Shown: positions 1 through 6,121, counted from the stretch's first letter. The stretch is DNA of 17,791 nucleotides from Candidatus Collierbacteria bacterium GW2011_GWB1_44_6 (GCA_000998025.1 LCJG01000020.1:1-17791); one strand, 5' to 3'. The notes: generated from the sequence alone by a model not told the origin. A program made the numbers and translations.

Positions 1-42
1 GTTGAGGTAAGTGAAGAAATAGAGAGGAGAGCGAAGCTGTAG
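1..42 (+). CDS. Possible C-terminal tail of an upstream gene (partial)
   Basis: Frame 1 is open from the window edge for 13 codons and ends in TAG at 40-42. The other two plus frames hit a stop within the first 9 bases. The tail reads as a charged, helix-like end (VEVSEEIERRAKL). It is too short to identify a family. It could be the end of a real gene or chance; the fact that a -10-like element begins directly after the stop fits a gene end. Confidence 0.3.
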   Translation, partial: VEVSEEIERRAKL

Positions 43-48
43 TAAAAT
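43..48 (+). promoter_or_regulatory. -10-like element for tRNA-Ile
   Basis: TAAAAT lies 12 nt upstream of the first base of the tRNA-Ile. The same hexamer precedes tRNA-Met and the minus-strand cloverleaf. No convincing -35 is visible. Confidence 0.4.
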
Positions 49-60
49 AGGAGATCGTTT

Positions 61-134
61 GGGCCGATAGCTCAGCTGGTTAGAGCGTCGAGCTTATACC
101 TCGAATGTCGTAGGTTCGAATCCTACTCGGCCCA
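61..134 (+). tRNA. tRNA-Ile, anticodon UAU
   Basis: A complete cloverleaf can be folded by eye. The 7-bp acceptor stem is GGGCCGA/TCGGCCC, the D-arm GCTC/GAGC carries GG in its loop, and the anticodon stem TCGAG/CTCGA has the loop CTTATAC. The T-arm is GTAGG/CCTAC with the canonical loop TTCGAAT, and A134 is the discriminator. CCA is not encoded. Loop positions 34-36 are TAT, so the tRNA reads AUA directly. Most bacteria read AUA with a CAU-anticodon tRNA carrying lysidine made by TilS; a UAU tRNA makes that unnecessary. AUA codons are common in the genes of this window. Confidence 0.95.
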
Positions 135-137
135 CAA

Positions 138-503
138 ATGAAGAACCCGAAGATTAAAATAAAGCTGAGACATGATACTCTTTTGCGGGTATCCCAGCCT
201 AAGGAGGAATTGAAGGATTACTTGGGAAATAATAACTGGCCACAAGAGATGGTGATTAGCGGGAATCTTGATCTTGGCAAAACGGGTAATCCGGTCACGA
301 TATACCTTGAGGATGAGGTGACAGGAGAACAACTGGAAATTGCGGGGGTTAAGAATGCCTTTGTCATTTTGGAAGACACAAGAAAAACTACTTCAGGCTG
401 GTTAGCTTTGGCAGTGGGATCCATTGAAAAAATGGGGGATGTCCTTGGATTTTTGTCACAAACAACACTGGAGGCACTCAAAAAATTGACTAAAAAGGTT
501 TAA
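138..503 (+). CDS. Small hypothetical protein directly downstream of tRNA-Ile
   Basis: This 121-residue protein is not recognised. It has no signal peptide or membrane segment. It begins with a basic stretch (MKNPKIKIKLRH), has an acidic central part (roughly residues 55-80) and ends in a Lys-rich helix (EALKKLTKKV). The ATG lies only 3 nt after the tRNA 3' end and there is no Shine-Dalgarno sequence. Transcription therefore probably starts before the tRNA, and cleavage of the tRNA 3' end would release an almost leaderless mRNA. An AGGAGG at 202-207 inside the gene is too close to the in-frame TTG at 210 to support a later start. The stop codon shares a TTAA with the stop of the convergent recombinase gene. 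Function is unknown. Confidence 0.65.
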   Translation: MKNPKIKIKLRHDTLLRVSQPKEELKDYLGNNNWPQEMVISGNLDLGKTGNPVTIYLEDEVTGEQLEIAGVKNAFVILEDTRKTTSGWLALAVGSIEKMGDVLGFLSQTTLEALKKLTKKV

Positions 504-1375
504 AGGTCAACAATTTTTGGTTTGTCTTTGGCCGGTTTTTCGGAAATGAACTCCAGGTATTTTTCGGTGGTTGACAATCTTTTGTGACCCACTAGCTTGC
601 TGATATAGACCAGAGGACTGCCTGAGGTAAGCTGTTGAGCAATGAAAGTGTGTCTTAGATCGTTAACCTTGGCGCTTTCGATTCCGGCAATGTGGAAGTA
701 TCGGTCGAGGTTGGAGCGGATATTTCTGATTAAGAAAGCATTTCCGGTTTTGGTGATAAAGATGTTGCTGTTGGTGCTTTTGGGGCGAACGGCAAGATAT
801 CTTTCCAGAGCCTCACTGGCTGGTAGATTGATGGGGATTATGCGTTCCGGGTGGGATTCGTATGCTCGAATGGTGATTTGGTTGGTAGTTTTGTCGATAT
901 CTGAAATTTTTAGATTGGCCAGTTCAGAAATACGCATACCGGTCTGAAGCAAAATTTCGACAATAGCGGCCATTCTGACATCTTCTCTGCAGGCATCACG
1001 GAGAGCGCGATATTCAATTTTGTTCAGAAGTCTGGGTGGTTTGATATCATATTTGGGGTGGGACACTCCAGAAGAAGGATTTTCGGTGATTAATCCTTGA
1101 CCTTGAACGTAGGAGAAAAAAGACTTAATGGAGTTGATCTTTCTGGAGATGGATTTGGTGGTGTAGTTTTTCTCGGCAAGAGACTCCTTGAAACCGTCGA
1201 TGTTTTCTTTGGTAACTTGATTGAGGGTATTGATGCCTGACTTGGCGACAAAATCGGCAAGTTGCTCAATATCCTTGGAGTAGGCTAAAATAGTGGCAGA
1301 AGCCCTACCTTGTTTGGAAAGGTTAGCTTTGAAGGCTGAGACAGCCTGTTTGATATTGAGTTCTGTTTGTTCCAT
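500..1375 (-). CDS. Tyrosine recombinase, XerC/XerD-like, with altered active-site residues
   Basis: A 291-residue site-specific recombinase of normal Xer length. Residues 1-105 form the SAM-like core-binding domain and about 115-285 the catalytic domain. Visible catalytic positions are R148 in TGMRISEL, R241 in NDLRHTF, H264 in LVGHKRLSTT and the nucleophile Y273 in TEKYLEF. Two positions depart from the usual set. The first histidine of HxxR is asparagine (N238), and the segment that normally carries the Xer hairpin lysine (GKGxKER) reads YESHPER, with no lysine in that place. K209 is the nearest other lysine and might substitute. It may resolve chromosome dimers or may be an integrase remnant. 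It is divergent from the downstream ftsB-like gene and convergent with the 121-residue unknown. Family assignment is sure; activity is not. Confidence 0.9.
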   Translation of the reverse strand: MEQTELNIKQAVSAFKANLSKQGRASATILAYSKDIEQLADFVAKSGINTLNQVTKENIDGFKESLAEKNYTTKSISRKINSIKSFFSYVQGQGLITENPSSGVSHPKYDIKPPRLLNKIEYRALRDACREDVRMAAIVEILLQTGMRISELANLKISDIDKTTNQITIRAYESHPERIIPINLPASEALERYLAVRPKSTNSNIFITKTGNAFLIRNIRSNLDRYFHIAGIESAKVNDLRHTFIAQQLTSGSPLVYISKLVGHKRLSTTEKYLEFISEKPAKDKPKIVDL

Positions 1376-1407
1376 GTTTGGATTTACCTTAATTATGTAT
1401 GGCTCTA

Positions 1408-1416
1408 ATTATAACA
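1408..1416 (-). promoter_or_regulatory. Extended -10 promoter for the recombinase gene
   Basis: On the minus strand the sequence reads TGTTATAAT, a perfect TATAAT with a TGn extension. It lies 32 nt before the recombinase ATG, so this mRNA would carry a short leader, unlike most promoters in the window. Confidence 0.5.
1410..1415 (+). promoter_or_regulatory. Possible -10 element for the ftsB-like gene
   Basis: TATAAC lies 16 nt before the ATG at 1432 and overlaps the divergent -10 of the recombinase gene. It predicts a leader of about 8-10 nt without a Shine-Dalgarno sequence. Confidence 0.35.
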
Positions 1417-1431
1417 CTCTAGGTCTACAAA

Positions 1432-1806
1432 ATGCAAGCGGGAAGTAGAAATAAAGGAAATAGGCACGGATTGGCATGGTTTAGGGTTGTAATCCTGGTT
1501 ATAGCATGGCTTATGATATATTCCTTAGCTCAAGACGTGTGGCAGACGAGGGTTGGTTTCAGCAGGATAGCTGAATCAAAAAGGAGACTCGTGGCTGAAG
1601 AGAATAAAAACCTGGAATTAAAGGAGAGGTTGGAGGTGGTGATGACAGACGAATATAGAGAAAAATTAATCAGGGAGAAGCTAAATATGCAGAAGGAGGG
1701 AGAGGTGATAGTAGTGATGCCTAAGAAGGAAGCAAAAAAAGACAAGGATATGATTTCAGCAGAGAGTCAAGCTAACTGGCAAAGGTGGTGGAGCCTGATC
1801 AAATAG
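1432..1806 (+). CDS. FtsB/DivIC-like septum formation protein
   Basis: A 124-residue single-pass membrane protein. A basic cytoplasmic N-terminus is followed by a membrane helix at about residues 16-33 and a charged coiled coil at about 42-70. Next comes EYREKLIREKLNMQKEGE (75-92), which matches the conserved YxEKxAREKLxxxxxGE block of the FtsB/DivIC family. Members of this family sit in the cell-division complex with FtsL and FtsQ/DivIB and help activate septal wall synthesis. Residues 97-110 are very Lys-rich, and the C-terminus carries three tryptophans, which is less usual. No obvious ribosome binding site precedes the ATG. It is monocistronic and is followed by a structured intergenic region. 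Confidence 0.85.
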   Translation: MQAGSRNKGNRHGLAWFRVVILVIAWLMIYSLAQDVWQTRVGFSRIAESKRRLVAEENKNLELKERLEVVMTDEYREKLIREKLNMQKEGEVIVVMPKKEAKKDKDMISAESQANWQRWWSLIK

Positions 1807-1826
1807 CTGCCACAGGAAAGAGAATG

Positions 1827-1900
1827 TTGCGGGTCTAGGGTTCCGCCCCCTAATTAAGCGAGATTATGAGCCTCGCAAGATACTTACCTTCCACCCGCAA
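1827..1900 (-). ncRNA. tRNA-shaped cloverleaf with a CAU 'anticodon' loop but no tRNA tertiary motifs
   Basis: Read on the minus strand, this 74-nt stretch folds into four helices. The closing stem is TTGCGGGT/ACCCGCAA (1893-1900 with 1827-1834). A D-like arm is AAGGT/ATCTT with a 4-nt loop, and an anticodon-like arm is CGAGG/TCTCG with loop CTCATAA. A T-like arm is TAGGG/CCCTA with loop GGCGGAA. Joint lengths match a tRNA: 2 nt before the D-arm, 1 nt before the anticodon arm, and 5-6 nt of variable loop. GGCTCATAA and the 3' end CCCGCAAC resemble bacterial tRNA-Met. However T8, the D-loop GG and the T-loop TTC are all absent. It may be a decayed tRNA-Met, a highly divergent tRNA or another structured RNA. 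On the plus strand TCTAGGGTTCCG recalls part of the ykkC (guanidine-I) aptamer, but the rest of that aptamer is missing. Confidence 0.42.
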
Positions 1901-1915
1901 AATACGAACACCCAT

Positions 1916-1924
1916 ATTTTAGCA
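1916..1924 (-). promoter_or_regulatory. Extended -10 promoter upstream of the cloverleaf
   Basis: The minus strand reads TGCTAAAAT, the same TGn-TAAAAT form as the tRNA-Met promoter on the other strand. It lies about 15 nt before the cloverleaf. This supports transcription of the cloverleaf as an independent RNA. Confidence 0.38.
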
Positions 1925-1951
1925 TGGAATCAGCTTTGGTGGCTGAGTAGA

Positions 1952-1960
1952 TGTTAAAAT
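1952..1960 (+). promoter_or_regulatory. Extended -10 promoter of the tRNA-Met/trpS operon
   Basis: TGTTAAAAT (TGn plus TAAAAT) ends 10 nt before the tRNA-Met. No clear -35 is seen. It would drive tRNA-Met and, by read-through, the whole trpS-to-mutM run. Confidence 0.5.
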
Positions 1961-1970
1961 AAAAGATCAT

Positions 1971-2042
1971 GGCAGGGTAGCTCAGTGGTAGAGCAAGGTC
2001 TTCATAAGGCCGAGGTCACGGGTTCGACCCCCGTCCCTGCTA
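1971..2042 (+). tRNA. tRNA-Met, anticodon CAU (probably elongator)
   Basis: The acceptor stem is GGCAGGG/CCCTGCT with a G1-U72 wobble. The D-arm is GCTC/GAGC, and the anticodon stem AGGTC/GGCCG has an A27-G43 mismatch and a G-U pair around the loop TTCATAA. The T-arm is ACGGG/CCCGT with loop TTCGACC, and A2042 is the discriminator. CCA is not encoded. The anticodon is CAU. An initiator is unlikely because it would show the 1-72 mismatch and three G-C pairs in the anticodon stem. A lysidine-modified Ile2 role is possible, but less needed given the UAU tRNA-Ile at the window start. The trpS ATG follows after 2 nt. Confidence 0.92.
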
Positions 2043-2044
2043 CT

Positions 2045-3055
2045 ATGAAAAAAAGAATATTGTCGGGGATCACACCAAGTGGGAGTGCTTTGCACATAGG
2101 GAACTATTTTGGGGCAGTAAAACCCCAAATTGACCTCCAGTACGACAATGAGGCTTTCTATTTTGTGGCGGATTTACACGCACTGACCACGGTCCAAGAG
2201 AGAGGAGTGTTGGAAAACAACATAAAAAACGTCATTTTGGACTATCTGGCACTAGGTTTGGATCCGGAAAAATGCGTCTTTTTTCGACAATCTGACGTGC
2301 CGGCACACTCTCAGATGATGGTGGTATTGGGTAACTATGTGACCTTTGCTCACATGCAAAGAATGCACGCTTTTAAAGATAAGCTTCAAAAAGGAGCTGT
2401 GACCGACACAATAAATATGGGTTTGTTTAACTACCCCATACTGATGGCTGCAGACATCCTACTTTATAAACCGGTGGCTATTCCGGTAGGCGAGGACCAA
2501 AGACAGCATGTTGAAATCACGAGAGATATGGCAGAGAGCTTTAATAAGAAATACGGTGACATACTGGTGCTACCAGAACCGATGATCTCTAAGGAAACTG
2601 GAAGAGTCGTGGGAACTGATGGTGAAAGAAAAATGAGCAAGAGCCTGGGAAACGTGATTGGTATATTTGAGGATGAAGAAGTAATCCACAAACAAATAAT
2701 GAGCTGTTTTACCGATCCAAACAGAATAAAGGCCACCGATCCTGGGAGAGTAGACGGGAATCCGATCTTTATTTTCCATGATTTACTAAATGATGATAAA
2801 GCTGAAGTGAGTGAGCTGAAGGAAAGATATGTAAAGGGAACGGTAGGCGATGTGGAGGTGAAGGAAAGACTCTTTGCTGCTCATAAGAGAACTTTTAAAG
2901 ATGCTAGGGAGAGAAGAAATACCTTAAAAGCAGACGAAGAAATGACACGGAGGATACTGAGAAAAGGAGCAGAGGAAGCAGCTACTGTGGCTAACCAAAC
3001 CTTGAGAGAAGTTTACGAGACCATTGGAATAATAAATAGTCTGAACAAGAAGTGA
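2045..3055 (+). CDS. trpS: Tryptophanyl-tRNA synthetase
   Basis: A 336-residue class I aminoacyl-tRNA synthetase that charges tRNA-Trp in the cytoplasm; the length is normal. The N-terminus MKKRILSGITPSG and LHIGNY (the HIGH-type signature) bind ATP. KMSKSLGN, at about residues 198-205, is the KMSKS loop. GEDQRQHVEITRD is the typical TrpRS core block. The frame stays open upstream, but those codons lie inside the tRNA gene, so the start is the ATG 2 nt after the tRNA 3' end. There is no Shine-Dalgarno sequence. The gene is thus probably expressed from the tRNA-Met transcript and becomes nearly leaderless after tRNA processing. Its TGA overlaps the GTG start of the next gene (GTGA), indicating translational coupling. 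Confidence 0.97.
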   Translation: MKKRILSGITPSGSALHIGNYFGAVKPQIDLQYDNEAFYFVADLHALTTVQERGVLENNIKNVILDYLALGLDPEKCVFFRQSDVPAHSQMMVVLGNYVTFAHMQRMHAFKDKLQKGAVTDTINMGLFNYPILMAADILLYKPVAIPVGEDQRQHVEITRDMAESFNKKYGDILVLPEPMISKETGRVVGTDGERKMSKSLGNVIGIFEDEEVIHKQIMSCFTDPNRIKATDPGRVDGNPIFIFHDLLNDDKAEVSELKERYVKGTVGDVEVKERLFAAHKRTFKDARERRNTLKADEEMTRRILRKGAEEAATVANQTLREVYETIGIINSLNKK

Positions 3056-3411
3056 AACTGACGATTAATTATGGAGATTTCGACAAATTGGATATAAGGG
3101 TTGGTAAAGTAATTGGGGCGAGTTTACCGGAATGGAGTCAAAAACTTGTAAGATATGAAGTCGATTTGGGTGAAGATATTGGAACCAGGGTTTTGTTTTC
3201 AGGAATAAGAAAGTGGTATCTGCCAGAGGATTTAATAGGAAAAAGTATTCCGGTGGTCATTAACCTGGAACCAAAAAAAATGGGAGATCCTTCGGCCGGC
3301 TCAGGACAGGGCGAAGAGAGTCAGGGAATGTGTATTATGGCCGATACCGGAGAACGACCTTGTTTATTATTTTTACCGGAGAGTCTTAAGCCTGGAACGG
3401 TGATAAGATAG
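3052..3411 (+). CDS. OB-fold tRNA-binding protein (CsaA/Trbp111/MetRS C-terminal type)
   Basis: A 119-residue stand-alone tRNA-binding domain. The start DFDKLDIRVGKVIGA (9-23) is the hallmark of this OB fold, followed by RYEVDLG and VLFSGIRKWY. Proteins of this type bind tRNA structure without sequence preference and may aid synthetases or act as CsaA-like chaperones. The GTG start overlaps the trpS stop, so coupling to a synthetase gene fits the role. Residues 79-88 (DPSAGSGQGE) form an extra Gly/Ser-rich loop. It replaces the usual short link before the ESQGM block and is encoded by a palindromic, REP-like DNA segment. The stop codon TAG lies inside the Shine-Dalgarno sequence of ftsH. Confidence 0.88.
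   Translation: MKLTINYGDFDKLDIRVGKVIGASLPEWSQKLVRYEVDLGEDIGTRVLFSGIRKWYLPEDLIGKSIPVVINLEPKKMGDPSAGSGQGEESQGMCIMADTGERPCLLFLPESLKPGTVIR
3289..3316 (+). repeat. REP-like palindrome inside the tRNA-binding protein gene
   Basis: CTTCGGCC and GGGCGAAG form a 7-bp stem with one G-G mismatch around the loop GGCTCAGGACA. The segment is GC-rich in an AT-leaning gene and encodes a low-complexity insertion in frame. It resembles the CTTCGACAAGCTCAGGACA-type intergenic repeat that I recall from many environmental bacterial genomes. Only this copy was seen in the window. Confidence 0.45.
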
Positions 3412-3415
3412 GAGG
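3410..3415 (+). promoter_or_regulatory. Strong Shine-Dalgarno of ftsH
   Basis: AGGAGG sits 5 nt before the ftsH ATG. It is a perfect anti-SD match, showing that the ribosomes of this organism do use Shine-Dalgarno pairing at operon-internal genes. Confidence 0.75.
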
Positions 3416-3420
3416 ATTAT

Positions 3421-4923
3421 ATGCAACAACAAAAACCACAGATCAAAAAACTTGAATTTAAATTTAATCTTAACTTGAGAAGGATACTGATCTGGGTATT
3501 GATTGTGTTTTTATTCTTGCCTAGTTTGATCAAGTTACTGTTAGGGTCGACAGGGATATTTAAAGAACTGCCGTTATCTACAGCAATCGCAGAAATTAAA
3601 GAGGGAAAGGTTGAATCGGTTCAGATTAGAGGGGAAGAACTAATACTTTTATATCCGAAAGATGCTGAAGGGAATCAGGCTGTTGGTACATCCAGAAAGG
3701 AAGAGGGGTCGAGCTTTATGGATCAATTACAGAAAGCGGGGATTGACGAGAGTAAGGTAAGGGTGGAAGTGGTTTCTCAGGATTTTATTAACGCCTTCTG
3801 GAATATTATGTCTTTGGTTTTACCCATCTTAGGTTTTGGAGTTTTGATGTTTTATTTGATGCGTAGGCAGGGAGGGGGAGGTGATATGTTTGGAATAGGA
3901 AAAAGTAAAGCCAGGTTGTTTGCAAAAGGAAAACAGAATATTAAGTTTGCAGACGTGGCTGGAGTAGATGAGGCAAAGAAAGAATTAGAGGAAGTGGTGG
4001 ACTTCTTGAAAAACCCCAAAAAATACCGCGACTTGGGAGCGAGAACTCCAAAGGGAGTGTTACTTACCGGACCGGCTGGGGTCGGAAAAACACTACTGGC
4101 GAGAGCGGTGGCAGGAGAAGCCGGAGGGGCCTTCTTCTCAATGGCCGGATCTGAATTTATGGAGATGTTGGTGGGAGTAGGAGCCAGCCGGGTTCGGGAT
4201 TTGTTCGATACAGCCAAGAAAGCAGCTCCATCAATTATTTTCATTGATGAAATTGATGCCATAGGCAGAACCAGAGGGGCGAGTGGTGGTTTTGGAGGAC
4301 ATGATGAAAGAGAGCAAACCCTAAACCAGATCTTAGTAGAAATGGATGGCTTTACTCAATATGATAATGTGATCGTAATTGCGGCAACGAACAGACCAGA
4401 TGTCTTGGATCCCGCCCTGGTGCGCCCGGGGAGGTTTGACCGGAGGGTGACTTTGGATTTGCCTGATATTGCAGGTAGAAAGGCAATTGTGGAGATTCAC
4501 AAAAAAGGAAAACCTTTTGCAAAAGGACTTAACTGGGACAAAGTGGCAGAGAGAACTGTTGGATTTTCCGGAGCCGACATCGAAAATATGCTAAATGAAT
4601 CGGCTATCTTGGCGGCGAGAGAAAATAGAAAAGAAATTATTATGGCTGACATTGAAGAAGCCGCTTTAAAAGTGAAGATGGGACCTGAGAAAAAAAGACT
4701 TCAATCAAAACTGGAGAAAAAAATGACAGCATACCATGAAGTAGGGCACGCCCTGGTAGGACATATGCTTCCGGGAACAGATCCTATTCATAGAGTGAGT
4801 ATTGTATCGAGAGGGATGGCTCTGGGTTTTACAATGAGCCGGCCGAAAACGGACAAGTTTCAGCAAACAGAGTCTGAGCTCAATCACGAAATGGCCATGA
4901 TGCTTGGGGGTAGATGGTGGTAG
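3421..4923 (+). CDS. ftsH: FtsH membrane metalloprotease, N-terminal 498 residues (frameshifted gene)
   Basis: FtsH is an ATP-driven membrane protease that degrades membrane and unstable cytosolic proteins as a hexamer. This frame has a first membrane helix at about residues 22-42, an extracytoplasmic domain, and a second helix at about 126-147. The AAA+ module has Walker A GPAGVGKT (217-224), pore loop FMEM (246-249), Walker B IIFIDE (272-277) and arginine fingers in RPGRFDRR (335-342). The zinc site HEVGH is at 439-443. After MMLGGR (493-498) the frame runs into two Trp codons and a stop. In FtsH proteins about 27 more residues, including the third zinc ligand (Asp in the GASND block), should come before the MV-GMS block, which here restarts in another frame. 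This implies a deletion of about 82 nt. As written, no active protease can be made. An assembly error must be considered. Confidence 0.9.
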   Translation: MQQQKPQIKKLEFKFNLNLRRILIWVLIVFLFLPSLIKLLLGSTGIFKELPLSTAIAEIKEGKVESVQIRGEELILLYPKDAEGNQAVGTSRKEEGSSFMDQLQKAGIDESKVRVEVVSQDFINAFWNIMSLVLPILGFGVLMFYLMRRQGGGGDMFGIGKSKARLFAKGKQNIKFADVAGVDEAKKELEEVVDFLKNPKKYRDLGARTPKGVLLTGPAGVGKTLLARAVAGEAGGAFFSMAGSEFMEMLVGVGASRVRDLFDTAKKAAPSIIFIDEIDAIGRTRGASGGFGGHDEREQTLNQILVEMDGFTQYDNVIVIAATNRPDVLDPALVRPGRFDRRVTLDLPDIAGRKAIVEIHKKGKPFAKGLNWDKVAERTVGFSGADIENMLNESAILAARENRKEIIMADIEEAALKVKMGPEKKRLQSKLEKKMTAYHEVGHALVGHMLPGTDPIHRVSIVSRGMALGFTMSRPKTDKFQQTESELNHEMAMMLGGRWW

Positions 4924-5216
4924 ATTTTGGCATGAGCTCTTTGGGGCCGGTGGCTCTGGGGCAGATGGTCGAGAGCAATGTTTGGGGCTATTCATTTGGA
5001 GATCCAATCAAATTGTCTGAAGACATGCAAAGCAAGGTAGACTTGGAAATAAAAAAGAAAATAGATGAGGCGTATAAACTCGCCGAAAAAGTATTGAAAC
5101 AAAATAGAAAAGTATTGGATAAGATATCGCTGAAGTTGGTACTAGTAGAAACTATGGAACAAGAAATATTTGAAGAATTGGCGGGTAAGCCTAAGGCAAC
5201 ATTTGATGAAAAATGA
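4914..5216 (+). CDS. ftsH: FtsH C-terminal fragment in the -1 frame
   Basis: This 100-residue frame begins MVVDFGMSSLGPVALG, which matches the FtsH block MVxxxGMSxxLGPVAxG. It continues as the helical C-terminal part of the peptidase domain (ETMEQEIFEELAGKP at the end). It overlaps the upstream ftsH frame by 10 nt. It has no Shine-Dalgarno sequence, so separate translation would need coupling. It is best read as the displaced 3' end of ftsH rather than as an independent gene. Conservation of the fragment up to a normal FtsH end suggests that the lesion is recent or an artefact. Its stop overlaps the start of the exonuclease gene (ATGA). Confidence 0.85.
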   Translation: MVVDFGMSSLGPVALGQMVESNVWGYSFGDPIKLSEDMQSKVDLEIKKKIDEAYKLAEKVLKQNRKVLDKISLKLVLVETMEQEIFEELAGKPKATFDEK

Positions 5217-6121
5217 GGAAGATAATATTGATTGACGGAAATGCCTTGCTCCACAGAGCTTATCATGCATACCCCCCTCTTTCGACTCCTAAGGGTGAAT
5301 TGATAAATGCAGTATATGGATTTACGACAATGCTATTGTCCGTCATAGATAAGCTTTCTCCAACACACGTTGCGGTGGCATGGGATCTAGAAGGTCCGAC
5401 TTTTAGAAAGCAAGAATATGACGAGTATAAAGCTAATCGAGGGCCCATGGATGAAGAGCTGGCGTCTCAGATAGACAGGACGAAAGAAGTAGTTGAGAAG
5501 TTGAACATTCCTCAATATGGAATTGAAGGTTATGAGGCGGATGATATTATTGGAACAATATCCCGAATAGCATCGGAAGAAGAAGATGTTCAAGTGGTAA
5601 TCGTAACAGGGGACCGAGATTCGCTTCAATTAATTAAAGAGAAGAAAGTTGTTGTGTATTTACCTATTCAAAACCACCATGCCCAGTCGGTTGTCTTTGA
5701 TGAAGATAAAGTCAAAGAGGTTTATGGGTTGAACCCTAGGCAAATAATTGATCTGAAAAGTTTGATGGGGGACGCTTCAGATAATATACCGGGAGTTAAA
5801 GGAGTTGGAAAAGTAACCGCTACGAAACTGATTCAAATATATGGTGATTTGCATAATATATATAAGAACATTGAGGACACACAAATATCACCTAGGACGC
5901 GAAGTTTGATGTTAGCTGATAAGGAAATGGCAGAAAAAAGCTACCATTTAGCGGAGATTGACCAGCATGTCCCGCTTAAACTTGTTTGGGAAGATTGCTT
6001 GCTTGCAAACTATGACAAGACTAAGGTGACATTATTGTTTGAGGAACTGAACTTCAAAAGTCTGATTAATAAGCTTCCCGGTGATTCTTTTGAGAAAGAT
6101 GTTAAGGATATTTTTATATGA
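5213..6121 (+). CDS. 5'-3' exonuclease (PolA N-terminal-domain type), free-standing
   Basis: A 302-residue FEN/PIN-type nuclease equal to the 5' nuclease domain of DNA polymerase I, without polymerase domains. Metal-binding acidic motifs are ILIDGNALLHRAYH (D8), AWDLEG (D58), YEADD (107-111), TGDRD (132-136) and GDASDNIPG (186-194). The last leads into the helix-hairpin-helix VKGVGKVTA. Such enzymes remove RNA primers and 5' flaps from Okazaki fragments. The protein ends naturally after the C-terminal helices, so it is a complete stand-alone enzyme, not a cut-off polA. The ATG overlaps the upstream stop (ATGA), as does its own stop with the next start, giving coupled translation on both sides. 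The ATP-dependent ligase at 13349-15058 could seal its products. Confidence 0.93.
   Translation: MRKIILIDGNALLHRAYHAYPPLSTPKGELINAVYGFTTMLLSVIDKLSPTHVAVAWDLEGPTFRKQEYDEYKANRGPMDEELASQIDRTKEVVEKLNIPQYGIEGYEADDIIGTISRIASEEEDVQVVIVTGDRDSLQLIKEKKVVVYLPIQNHHAQSVVFDEDKVKEVYGLNPRQIIDLKSLMGDASDNIPGVKGVGKVTATKLIQIYGDLHNIYKNIEDTQISPRTRSLMLADKEMAEKSYHLAEIDQHVPLKLVWEDCLLANYDKTKVTLLFEELNFKSLINKLPGDSFEKDVKDIFI

Noticed and set aside
1829..1900. Guanidine-I (ykkC) riboswitch on the plus strand, suggested by TCTAGGGTTCCG
   Set aside because: The second conserved block (CTGGTCCGAGAG) and the rest of the aptamer are missing, and no transporter gene follows.
1827..1970. T-box leader regulating trpS
   Set aside because: The T-box-like GGCGGAACC lies on the minus strand, pointing away from trpS, and the tRNA-Met gene lies between the region and trpS.
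1985..2044. A longer trpS starting inside the tRNA-Met gene
   Set aside because: The frame is open, but the extra 20 residues are the translation of the tRNA. TrpRS proteins start at MKKRILSGITPSG-like sequence.
4908..4923. Programmed ribosomal frameshift in ftsH
   Set aside because: There is no slippery heptamer or downstream pseudoknot evident, and a shift would still leave the product about 27 residues short of the FtsH consensus.
4705..5007. A 100-residue minus-strand frame across the ftsH break
   Set aside because: It is antisense to well-conserved FtsH sequence and shows no recognisable domain.
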